In this document: positions 7,091 to 14,600 of the stretch, one piece after another | Layout: each line of letters opens with the position of its first letter | Numbering within the stretch: position 1 is the first letter of the stretch | Assembly (NCBI GenBank): GCA_024278415.1 | Contig: JAJRTI010000527.1 | Span: 1 to 17,656, forward strand | DNA length: 17,656 bases | Direction: 5' to 3' | Origin: Planctomycetota bacterium | Lineage (GTDB): Bacteria; Planctomycetota; Brocadiia; JAJRTI01 | Position numbers and translations under genes: made by a program | Notes under the pieces: model-generated | Told to the model about the DNA's origin: nothing | What the model saw: only the letters and a program-made list of their open reading frames with translations | Database searches by the model: none

Positions 7091-7181
7091 GGAGAGTTGC
7101 CGGAGTGGTCGAACGGGGCGGTTTCGAAAACCGCTGTCTGCCTAGTGTGGACCGGAGGTTCGAATCCTCCACTCTCCGCCA
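7091..7181 (+). tRNA. tRNA-Ser, anticodon CGA, with CCA end
   Basis: The acceptor GGAGAGT (7091-7097) pairs with ACTCTCC (7171-7177). The anticodon stem GCGGT/ACCGC encloses TTCGAAA, giving anticodon CGA. A long variable arm, typical of serine tRNAs, precedes the T arm GGAGG-TTCGAAT-CCTCC. The discriminator is G (7178) and CCA follows at 7179-7181. It lies 26 nt after tadA and just before an intrinsic terminator. Confidence 0.96.
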
Positions 7182-7190
7182 TTCACAACC

Positions 7191-7222
7191 AGAGCGCTGT
7201 CAGGCCGGCGGCGCTCTTTTTT
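7191..7222 (+). terminator. Intrinsic terminator after tRNA-Ser(CGA)
   Basis: AGAGCGC (7191-7197) pairs with GCGCTCT (7211-7217), and the stem runs straight into a T-run ending at 7222. It defines the 3' end of the tRNA-Arg/tadA/tRNA-Ser unit. Confidence 0.85.
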
Positions 7223-7240
7223 GCTTTGCAACGCTCGCGG

Positions 7241-7342
7241 CACGGAGGCCACGAAGGCACGAAGATCCACAAAGAGGGATAGAGCCTCTGATAGCCGAAT
7301 CTCCTTCGTGTGCCTTCGTGTCTTGGTGCCTTCGTGGCGTCC
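7241..7342. repeat. Inverted repeat of CACGAAGGC-type motif
   Basis: GGAGGCCACGAAGGCACGAAG (7244-7264) is complementary to 7322-7342 with two mismatches in 21. CCTTCGTG also recurs within the right arm, near 7303 and 7313. The element fills the gap between the two serine tRNAs. I see no frame or terminator in it. It looks like a dispersed intergenic palindromic repeat. Confidence 0.65.
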
Positions 7343-7360
7343 GTTTCGCGACTTGCCCCC

Positions 7361-7447
7361 GGAGAGGTGTCCGAGTGGCCGAAGGAGCACGCTTGGAAAG
7401 CGTGTACTGGGGAAACTCAGTCGCGGGTTCGAATCCCGCCCTCTCCG
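7361..7447 (+). tRNA. tRNA-Ser, anticodon GGA
   Basis: The acceptor GGAGAGG (7361-7367) pairs with CCTCTCC (7440-7446). Anticodon stem CACGC/GCGTG encloses TTGGAAA, giving anticodon GGA. A long variable arm is present, and the T arm is CGGG-TTCGAAT-CCCG. The discriminator is G (7447), and no CCA is encoded (CCC follows). It reads UCC and UCU codons and complements the CGA isoacceptor upstream. Confidence 0.96.
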
Positions 7448-7502
7448 CCCTATTGCGCGAGCCCCCGCGGGCCGTGCATCGATCTTTCACAACGCATGGA
7501 CC

Positions 7503-7535
7503 TGGGGACGCGGCGCCAATTGCGCATGTGTCCCT
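7503..7535. repeat. Short imperfect palindrome (GGGAC...GTCCC ends)
   Basis: TGGGGACGC at the left pairs with GTGTCCC at the right, with an inner GCGC/GCGC stem around CAATT. Palindromes with GGGGAC/GTCCCC ends are common targets of REP-associated (IS200-like) transposases, so this could be a single REP-like unit. No transposase is visible in the window. A direct repeat of GGCGCATG lies a little downstream (7557-7564 and 7571-7578). Confidence 0.4.
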
Positions 7536-7580
7536 GAGTCGCAGGACCTTAGTCGAGGCGCATGCGAGAGGCGCATGGGC

Positions 7581-7651
7581 GGATAAGGGATGATGGATTA
7601 GGGATAACGGCAGGCCGCCGCCCCTAATCTCTGATCCCTGATCCCTCATCC
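7581..7651. repeat. Inverted repeat of GGATTAGGGAT-type units
   Basis: The left arm (7581-7605) carries GGATAAGGGATGATGGATTAGGG. The right arm (7621-7651) carries the complements CCCTAATC, TGATCCCTGATCCC and TCATCC. The same unit forms an inverted repeat at 17001-17047, so this is a dispersed element. It lies between tRNA-Ser(GGA) and the SRP RNA and has no coding potential that I can support. Confidence 0.65.
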
Positions 7652-7737
7652 GGCGCTTGCCTGCGCCTGCCAGCGCAAACCGAGGGCAAATCCCTCGCGC
7701 GTGGGCGAGGCTTATCTGCGACACAACGCGAGTATTT

Positions 7738-8004
7738 CCGCGCTAGACGGGGCGTTGGCGGTGCCCTGTACCTGAAATCCGCCTTATGCAGGGTCGAATT
7801 CCCCTCCGAGGTGTCCTCGGCGGCTCGGCCTGAGTGCGCAAGTGGCGTTGAGAACTGGGTCCCCTGCAATAGGACGGCGTGAACCTGGTCAGATGGGAAA
7901 CCAAGCAGCCATAAGCGTCAGTCTCTATGTGCCGGGGGGCAACCTGGTTGGAGCCAACTACGCATGACACCGAGTGGCCGTGATATCGACGAGGGGTGCG
8001 CGGT
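7738..8004 (+). ncRNA. ffs: Signal recognition particle RNA, long (Bacillus-type) form
   Basis: The SRP RNA scaffolds Ffh and directs ribosomes making membrane and secreted proteins to the membrane. The apical domain is clear: CTGGTCAGATGGGAAACC followed by AAGCAGCC, that is, a GNRA loop (GAAA) on stem TGG/CCA with the conserved internal loop that binds Ffh. The 5' part, GGCGGTGCCCTGTACCTG then GTCGAATTCCCC, matches the Alu domain of the B. subtilis scRNA rather than the short E. coli 4.5S form. Terminal helix 1 is visible as CCGCGC (7738-7743) pairing with GCGCGG (7998-8003). A run of seven T (8004-8010) follows directly, so the terminal helix sits where intrinsic termination would occur. 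In helix 5, AACTGGGT-CCCC pairs with GGGG-ACCTGGTT. At about 267 nt the length also fits the long form. No clear promoter was found just upstream. Confidence 0.92.
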
Positions 8005-8180
8005 TTTTTTCTGTACACAGTGAGCCAAGGGGGGCCGTGGAGGAAAGCAGGCCGCCGCGGCCCGCGGTGTGGCCATTCGCCGGCCGGCAGATTTCGATAC
8101 GGCGTTTCGCTCCGCTCAGTCCGCTGTACGGCGGACGGCGCTTCCTGCCGAGCGTGATACGACCCGGAGTCGCCGCGGCG

Positions 8181-8209
8181 TTGAAAAGCGTCGGACCGGG
8201 GCGTAGAAT
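8181..8209 (+). promoter_or_regulatory. Probable sigma-70 promoter for dnaX-ebfC-recR
   Basis: TTGAAA (8181-8186) and TAGAAT (8204-8209) are 17 nt apart. Transcription would start near 8216, about 55 nt before the dnaX ATG. Between the SRP RNA and this promoter (8011-8180) I see only GC-rich palindromic scraps and no gene. Confidence 0.7.
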
Positions 8210-8270
8210 GAGACCGCTTCAGCCGGCTACGGCGCTGGCAATTGCCCATTCATCGATCCCTGACGCGCCC

Positions 8271-10025
<1,755 letters not shown>

Positions 10026-10083
10026 TCGACTCATGGCGCGCAAGCGCCGCTCAGTAGATATCGAACACAACGGAGACACGACG

Positions 10084-10437
10084 ATGTTCAAAGGCCTCGG
10101 CAACATGGCCCAGATGCTCAAGGACGCCCAGAAGCACGCGTCTACGATGCAGAAGAAGCTCGACGAGATTGAGAAGGAAATGAAGGAGCGCGTCGTGGAC
10201 GGCACCGCTGGCGGCGGGATGGTTACGGCCTATGCCAACGGCAACCAGGAGCTGCTCTCGATCAAGATCGATCCCGAAGTGGTCGACAAGGACGACGTAA
10301 GCATGCTCCAGGATCTGGTGGTCTCCGCGGTGTCACAAGCCATGCAGAAGTCCAAGGACATGCGCGAAGAAGCGTCGAAGAAGGCTATGGGCTCGATGGG
10401 CCTGCCGAACCTGCCCGGGCTCGGCGGCCTCATGTGA
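10084..10437 (+). CDS. ebfC: YbaB/EbfC family nucleoid-associated protein
   Basis: This small, dimeric DNA-binding protein is encoded next to dnaX and recR in many bacteria, and its role is not fully settled. The 117-residue product begins MFKGLGNMAQMLKDAQK. It then has a charged helical segment (MQKKLDEIEKEMKERVVDG), a GGGMVTAYANGNQELLSIKI strand region and DPEVVDKDDVSMLQDLVVSA, all typical. A Met/Gly-rich tail (MGSMGLPNLPGLGGLM) ends it. CGGAGA lies about 10 nt before the ATG. The 58-nt gap to dnaX and 49-nt gap to recR suit a single transcript. Confidence 0.94.
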   Translation: MFKGLGNMAQMLKDAQKHASTMQKKLDEIEKEMKERVVDGTAGGGMVTAYANGNQELLSIKIDPEVVDKDDVSMLQDLVVSAVSQAMQKSKDMREEASKKAMGSMGLPNLPGLGGLM

Positions 10438-10486
10438 TGTGGTTCGTTGAGGAGCGAGAACCTCGCCCTCACCAAGGAGCAGCGAT

Positions 10487-11095
10487 TTGGCTGGCTATCC
10501 GCAATCGATGGTGAAGCTCATCGACGAGTTTGCGAAGCTTCCCGGCGTTGGCCAGAAGTCGGCGGAGCGGCTTGCATACCACGTGCTGCGCGCGTCGAAG
10601 GAAGAGGCCATGGCCTTGGCCATCGCTATCCGAGACCTCAAGCGCAATGTGACTCCCTGCTCCGTATGCTTCAACATCGCGGAGGCCGACCCGTGCGAGA
10701 TCTGCTCCGACCTGCGCCGCGACCACGGCGTGATCTGCGTGGTCGAGCAGCCCAAAGACGTGATTGCGCTGGAGAAGTCTGGCGCGTACAGCGGCACGTA
10801 CCACGTGCTCATGGGCAGCATCGCCCCGCTTGATGGCCACGAGCCCGAGGCGCTCACCATCCCGCCGTTGGTCGAGCGCGTCAAGCGTGGCGGCGTGCGG
10901 GAGGTCGTGCTGGCCACGAACCCCACGCACGAAGGCGAGGAGACCGCGCTCTACGTGGCCCAGGCGCTGGCGCCCACCGGCGTGGCCGTGACGCGTATCG
11001 CCCGCGGCGTGCCCTCGGGCAGCTATCTCGAATACGCCAGCGCCGCGATCCTCGCCGACGCCATGACCGGCCGGCAGCAGATTCAGCATGAGTAG
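10487..11095 (+). CDS. recR: Recombination mediator protein RecR
   Basis: RecR works with RecF and RecO to load RecA on gapped DNA. The 202-residue product, a normal length, has the helix-hairpin-helix KLPGVGQKSAERLAYH, a four-cysteine zinc finger (CSVCFNIAEADPCEIC), and a Toprim domain (VICVVEQPKDVIALEKSG, then YHVLMGSIAPLDG). The C terminus has the usual GSYLEYASAAILADAM segment. The start is TTG: AAGGAG at 10474-10479 sits 7 nt upstream, an ideal distance, and the resulting N terminus (MAGYPQSMVKLIDEF) matches the family. A weak TTG start may lower its expression relative to ebfC. Confidence 0.96.
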   Translation: MAGYPQSMVKLIDEFAKLPGVGQKSAERLAYHVLRASKEEAMALAIAIRDLKRNVTPCSVCFNIAEADPCEICSDLRRDHGVICVVEQPKDVIALEKSGAYSGTYHVLMGSIAPLDGHEPEALTIPPLVERVKRGGVREVVLATNPTHEGEETALYVAQALAPTGVAVTRIARGVPSGSYLEYASAAILADAMTGRQQIQHE

Positions 11096-11132
11096 TTACT
11101 GACCGACACCCACCGCAGGAGGCCTGCCCGCC

Positions 11133-12557
11133 ATGGAAATGCGAATGGCATTGCAGCCGCGGCTCGAGCAACGCATGAAGCTCGCGCCCCAGATTATCCA
11201 GTCCATTGAGATCCTCCAACTGCCCACGCTGGAGCTGATGGAGCGCGTGGAGATGGAGCTGGAAGAGAACCCCGTGCTCGAGATCCGCGAGGTGCAGCCC
11301 GACCCCGACGCACGCAAGGAGGCCATCGACTCCATCGAGAGTTCCAGGCAAGACAGCGACCAGTACGAACGCTTCAGCGACATGGCCGACGACTGGCGGG
11401 ACTACTTTACCCGGTCCACCTCGCCCCGTGCGGCTGGGGGCGACGACGAAGGGCTCGACATCATCCAGACGGCCGCGGCCCGGCCCCGAACCATCCACGA
11501 CCACCTCATCGAGCAGCTTCAACTCACCGAGATCGACGACGAGCTGCGCGACATGGCCGAGGCCATTATCTACAACCTCGACGCGGATGGCTATCTGCGC
11601 GTGCCGCTGGAGGAGATCATAGACGGGCTCGATGAGCCGGTGTCCATGGCTGTGGCCGAGGACGCGCTGGCGGTGATTCACAGCTTCGAGCCGCCGGGGT
11701 TGGGCGCCCGGGATCTGAAGGAGTGTCTGCTGCTCCAACTGGACTACACCGACCCCCATACGCCCTTCCTCGCGGAACTCATCACAAACCACCTGAAGGA
11801 CATCGAGGGCAACCGGCTGCCGGCCATTGCTAAAGCCACAGGCAAGACCATTGACGAGGTGAAGGAAGGCATCGAACGTCTCCGCACGCTCAACCCAGAG
11901 CCGGGGACCGTGTTCGATGACGCACCTGCGCCGTACATCGTGCCGGATGTGCGCGTGGAACTCGTCGATGGGCGCTATCAGGTCGTGATGGAGGATGGGC
12001 GCATCCCGCCGCTTCAGATCAGCCAGACCTATCGGTCGATGATGAGCGATCAGAAGCCAGGCTCAGAGACGAAAGAGTTCCTCAAGAAGCGCTTCGACTC
12101 GGCCCGATGGCTGATCGACGCGATCGAGCAACGGCGCAACACGCTCCACCGCGTCGCCTGCAAGATCGTGGAGTTCCAGCAGGAGTTTTTTGACAAGGGC
12201 CCCTCCGCACTGAAGCCGCTCAAGATGCAAGAGGTCGCAGAGGAGCTGGGCATCCACGTGTCCACGGTCAGCCGCGCCATCTCCCACAAGTACATGCTCA
12301 GCCCCCAGGGGGTCAGCGACCTGAGGTCGTTTTTCTCTGGCGGCACGGTGAGCGCGGACGGCAGCATGGAGTCGTGGGAGGCCGTGCGGCAGAGGCTGCT
12401 GGATATCGTGGCGAACGAGGACAAGAAGAAGCCGCTAAGCGACGAGGATATCTCCGACAAGCTCCAGGCCCAGGGCTACGACATCGCTAGGCGCACGGTC
12501 ACGAAGTACCGCAAGGCCCTGGACATCCCGTCGTCCCGGCAACGCAAGGAATATTGA
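11133..12557 (+). CDS. rpoN: RNA polymerase sigma-54 factor (RpoN)
   Basis: Sigma-54 directs RNA polymerase to -24/-12 promoters that need an AAA+ activator. The 474-residue product has all the family regions. Region I (about 5-50) includes PQIIQSIEILQLPTLELM and EENPVLE. An acidic linker follows, then the core-binding domain. The helix-turn-helix is MQEVAEELGIHVSTVSRAIS. The RpoN box ARRTVTKYRK (about 452-461), which reads the -24 element, lies near the C-terminal end. AGGAGG just upstream of the ATG is a strong ribosome-binding site. The gene starts 37 nt after recR and may share its transcript. The usual neighbours lptB, hpf and ptsN are absent here. No enhancer-binding protein is encoded in the window. 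Confidence 0.97.
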   Translation: MEMRMALQPRLEQRMKLAPQIIQSIEILQLPTLELMERVEMELEENPVLEIREVQPDPDARKEAIDSIESSRQDSDQYERFSDMADDWRDYFTRSTSPRAAGGDDEGLDIIQTAAARPRTIHDHLIEQLQLTEIDDELRDMAEAIIYNLDADGYLRVPLEEIIDGLDEPVSMAVAEDALAVIHSFEPPGLGARDLKECLLLQLDYTDPHTPFLAELITNHLKDIEGNRLPAIAKATGKTIDEVKEGIERLRTLNPEPGTVFDDAPAPYIVPDVRVELVDGRYQVVMEDGRIPPLQISQTYRSMMSDQKPGSETKEFLKKRFDSARWLIDAIEQRRNTLHRVACKIVEFQQEFFDKGPSALKPLKMQEVAEELGIHVSTVSRAISHKYMLSPQGVSDLRSFFSGGTVSADGSMESWEAVRQRLLDIVANEDKKKPLSDEDISDKLQAQGYDIARRTVTKYRKALDIPSSRQRKEY

Positions 12558-12641
12558 GCCCGTCCAGCAGGCCGCCGGTGTTCACTCACACGACAACCGT
12601 ATTCATGTGCTCAGGGGCATCGGGGGGGCTGTATGGCCGGC

Positions 12642-13697
12642 CTACCCGATCTGCACCGCGCCTGCGGATGCCGCGGACGCGTAGATGCCGTCCATGATTT
12701 GGGCGATGATGAGCGCGCGGTCGAAGCCGGTGGCCGGAGGCCGGCCCTCGCGGATCGCGAGCGCAAAGTCTTCGATCACCAGGGGGTTGCCGCTCGGCGA
12801 CGGATCCTTGCCCTCGTAGATGACCTTCGATTCCACGCCCTTTTCGTACGTCGTATCGTCGTGCACGATCTGGCGGTCGTCGCTCCCTGTCAGCCCCAGC
12901 GTGAGCGATCCCTTCGTGCCGACAATCTGCCACTGCGCCTGCGCGTGCGCGGGCATGAACTCCCCCCGCTCGACCGTGAGCACGCTCCCGTCCTCGCCGC
13001 GCACGAACGCGGTGAAGTAAGAATCCGCGTCGGCCTCTGGCGACACGCGGTCGCGGAACTGCGGCACGATGGGCCACCACTGCGCGAGCACGACCTTGGG
13101 CCTGAATGTCCAGCCCGCGACGCCGAGCACGTAGTCGAGGTCGTAGCAGCTCCAGTTGGTAAGGATGCCGCCGCCGTTCATGGAGAACACCTCACGCCAG
13201 GGTGGCGGATCTTTCTCCGGCGGTGCGCCGGCCGGCAGATGGACGCGGACATGGATCGTGCGCAGGTCGCCCAGCGCGCCGCTGGCCACGAGTTTGGTCG
13301 CCTTTTCAGCCGACTCGCACATGCGGTTGCGCGCGGAGAAGCAAGCGCCGACCAAGTCGCCCTTGCGCGCGGTCATGGTCTTCACCTCAGTCGCGTTCAT
13401 CGCAACCGGCTTCTCGATGAGCACGTGTTTGCCGCGTGCGAACGCGCGGAGCGCCATCGCGGTCCGGCCCATGGCCGGGAACGCGATGATGACGGCCTCG
13501 ACGTCAGGATCCTGGTCGAGCAGGTCGCGGCCTTCCTCGTAGATGCGCGGCACGCCTTGCTCTTTGGCCCATTCGCGGCGCTCCACGCGCAGATCGGCCG
13601 CGGCGACGACGTCGACGAGGTCGCTGGCCATCGCATCCTTGAGGTCGCGGCTGCCGATGACTCCGCAGCCGATCACGCCGAGCTTAAGTCTGTCCAT
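12642..13697 (-). CDS. Gfo/Idh/MocA family NAD(P)-dependent oxidoreductase
   Basis: This family oxidises or reduces sugars, inositols and related polyols using NAD(P). The 351-residue product has an N-terminal Rossmann fold with KLGVIGCGVIGSRDL (about 5-19, the GxGxxG dinucleotide motif) and the family motif EKP at 95-97 (HVLIEKPVAM). The C-terminal alpha/beta domain includes GALGDLRTIHVRVHLPAG, WSCYDLDYVLGVAG and VGTKGSLTLGLTG. The GGGILTNWSCYDLDY region covers the usual catalytic area, with Asp instead of the more common G-x-x-x-D-x-x-x-H spacing. The substrate cannot be told from sequence. It lies downstream of the toxin-antitoxin-like pair on the same strand, with a 59-nt gap, and converges with rpoN. 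Confidence 0.9.
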   Translation of the reverse strand: MDRLKLGVIGCGVIGSRDLKDAMASDLVDVVAAADLRVERREWAKEQGVPRIYEEGRDLLDQDPDVEAVIIAFPAMGRTAMALRAFARGKHVLIEKPVAMNATEVKTMTARKGDLVGACFSARNRMCESAEKATKLVASGALGDLRTIHVRVHLPAGAPPEKDPPPWREVFSMNGGGILTNWSCYDLDYVLGVAGWTFRPKVVLAQWWPIVPQFRDRVSPEADADSYFTAFVRGEDGSVLTVERGEFMPAHAQAQWQIVGTKGSLTLGLTGSDDRQIVHDDTTYEKGVESKVIYEGKDPSPSGNPLVIEDFALAIREGRPPATGFDRALIIAQIMDGIYASAASAGAVQIG

Positions 13698-13756
13698 GAG
13701 GGCTCTCTGTGGCTGAGGGGGAGGTGTTGTCGGACGCGTGCATACCCGAGGCCCTG

Positions 13757-14197
13757 TCAGTGCGCCCTTGCAGGCGCGCCTGGCAGCACGCCGGCAATCA
13801 CGCCGGCGATGTCTCGGTATGGGAAGCCGAGCTTGAGCCGCATGAGTTCGGCAAGAGAAACGCCTTCCCGAACGGCCTCGGCTTTGAGCGCAGCATGTAG
13901 GCTCTTGGGGATCTGCACCGTGAGGCGGCCTGATAGTTTGAGCGCCGTCGCGGCAATGTCGGCTTCGAACTGAGCCGCTTCACGTGCTTGGATCTCTGTC
14001 AAGCGTGCTTGAGCTTGCCGGAAAATCGGACGCTTGACAAGTGCTTCGCGTTGCTTGCGAGTCTTGCCAGCCTGGGCGAATACGCCGCGGGTCCCAAAAA
14101 GCTCCTCGCTCAACTTCACGGCGGACGTGTCCTTGCGCAACAGGGATGCGACCTTCCGTTCGAGTGTTTTGGTGTCCATCTTTCTGCGGCCTGCCAT
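13757..14197 (-). CDS. Putative ribbon-helix-helix antitoxin/DNA-binding protein
   Basis: The 146-residue product has a basic N-terminal part (MAGRRKMDTKTLERKVASLL) and a charged helical middle. Its C-terminal segment, RLTVQIPKSLHAALKAEAVR followed by EGVSLAELMRLKLG (about 91-123), reads as a ribbon-helix-helix fold like that of HicB- or CopG-type antitoxins. The ATG at 14197 is preceded by AGAGGT on the minus strand. The open frame runs 45 codons further upstream but overlaps the neighbouring gene, so I exclude that part. It starts 16 nt after the stop of the 105-residue gene, so the two are almost certainly co-transcribed. Both are visibly less GC-rich than their neighbours, suggesting acquisition. 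Antitoxin is an inference from fold and context. Confidence 0.72.
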   Translation of the reverse strand: MAGRRKMDTKTLERKVASLLRKDTSAVKLSEELFGTRGVFAQAGKTRKQREALVKRPIFRQAQARLTEIQAREAAQFEADIAATALKLSGRLTVQIPKSLHAALKAEAVREGVSLAELMRLKLGFPYRDIAGVIAGVLPGAPARAH

Positions 14198-14213
14198 CGT
14201 ATTGACCTCTTGA

Positions 14214-14531
14214 TTAGCGAATGAACCGGATGTCGATCTCTCGATGTACCTCCAGGTAAATGGCTTCCTGCTCCGTCTTCGAGCGAAAATCCTGGAGGAT
14301 ACTCTCGAGCAAGGCCAAACGCGACTCGTCAAGGAGAACGAAGAAAGAAGCAGATGTGTCTACACACATGCTCATGTCGCTTATGGTGAATGCGCCCTGC
14401 ACGTAGCCCTGGAACGTCCAGCCTCCGAACTCGATAAACAGCGCGTCTCGCACGGCCTCGATCTCCGTGGAGAGATCACGACCGTTGTTCTCGCGCAGGG
14501 GGAGCAGGAAGTGGGCTTTGACCTCTGGCAT
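14214..14531 (-). CDS. Small protein, first gene of a toxin-antitoxin-like pair (function unknown)
   Basis: The 105-residue product is not one I can name with confidence. It begins MPEVKAHFLLPLRENNGRDL, then STEIEAVRDALFIEFGGWTF and QGYVQGAFTISDM. It ends with a helix (ESRLALLESILQDFRSKTEQ) and a strand (AIYLEVHREIDIRFI). The FGGWT-x-GxxxG core resembles small proteins often encoded beside ribbon-helix-helix partners. No catalytic residues of a known toxin are evident. The start has AGGA 9 nt upstream (14544-14541), and a promoter with an overlapping direct repeat lies just before it. It precedes the putative antitoxin by 16 nt. A toxin is the leading guess, but a partner regulator is possible. 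Confidence 0.72.
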   Translation of the reverse strand: MPEVKAHFLLPLRENNGRDLSTEIEAVRDALFIEFGGWTFQGYVQGAFTISDMSMCVDTSASFFVLLDESRLALLESILQDFRSKTEQEAIYLEVHREIDIRFIR

Positions 14532-14552
14532 GATGCTTCTTCCTCGCTTTGG

Positions 14553-14590
14553 ATACCACCAAATATACCACCAAATATGCGCACAGACAA
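14553..14590 (-). promoter_or_regulatory. Promoter with overlapping 12-bp direct repeat (probable operator) of the two-gene module
   Basis: On the plus strand ATACCACCAAAT occurs twice in tandem (14553-14564 and 14565-14576). On the minus strand, TTGTCT (14590-14585) and TATATT (14567-14562) are separated by 17 nt, giving a sigma-70 promoter whose -10 box and spacer lie inside the repeats. Repeats placed like this are typical operators for ribbon-helix-helix antitoxins, so autorepression is likely. The site is an AT-rich island in GC-rich DNA. Confidence 0.65.
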
Positions 14591-14600
14591 ATGTCCATTC

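Noticed and set aside
7690..7737. Promoter for the SRP RNA
   Set aside because: Several AT-rich hexamers were tried (for example TTATCT at 7712-7717), but none had a matching -35 box at suitable spacing.
12558..12641. Terminator between convergent rpoN and the oxidoreductase gene
   Set aside because: Only a weak AGGCCG/CGGCCT pairing was seen, with no T-run on either strand.
12642..13697. Plus-strand 446-codon frame opposite the Gfo/Idh/MocA gene
   Set aside because: The minus strand carries the Rossmann GxGxxG and EKP motifs. The plus frame has no recognisable domain.
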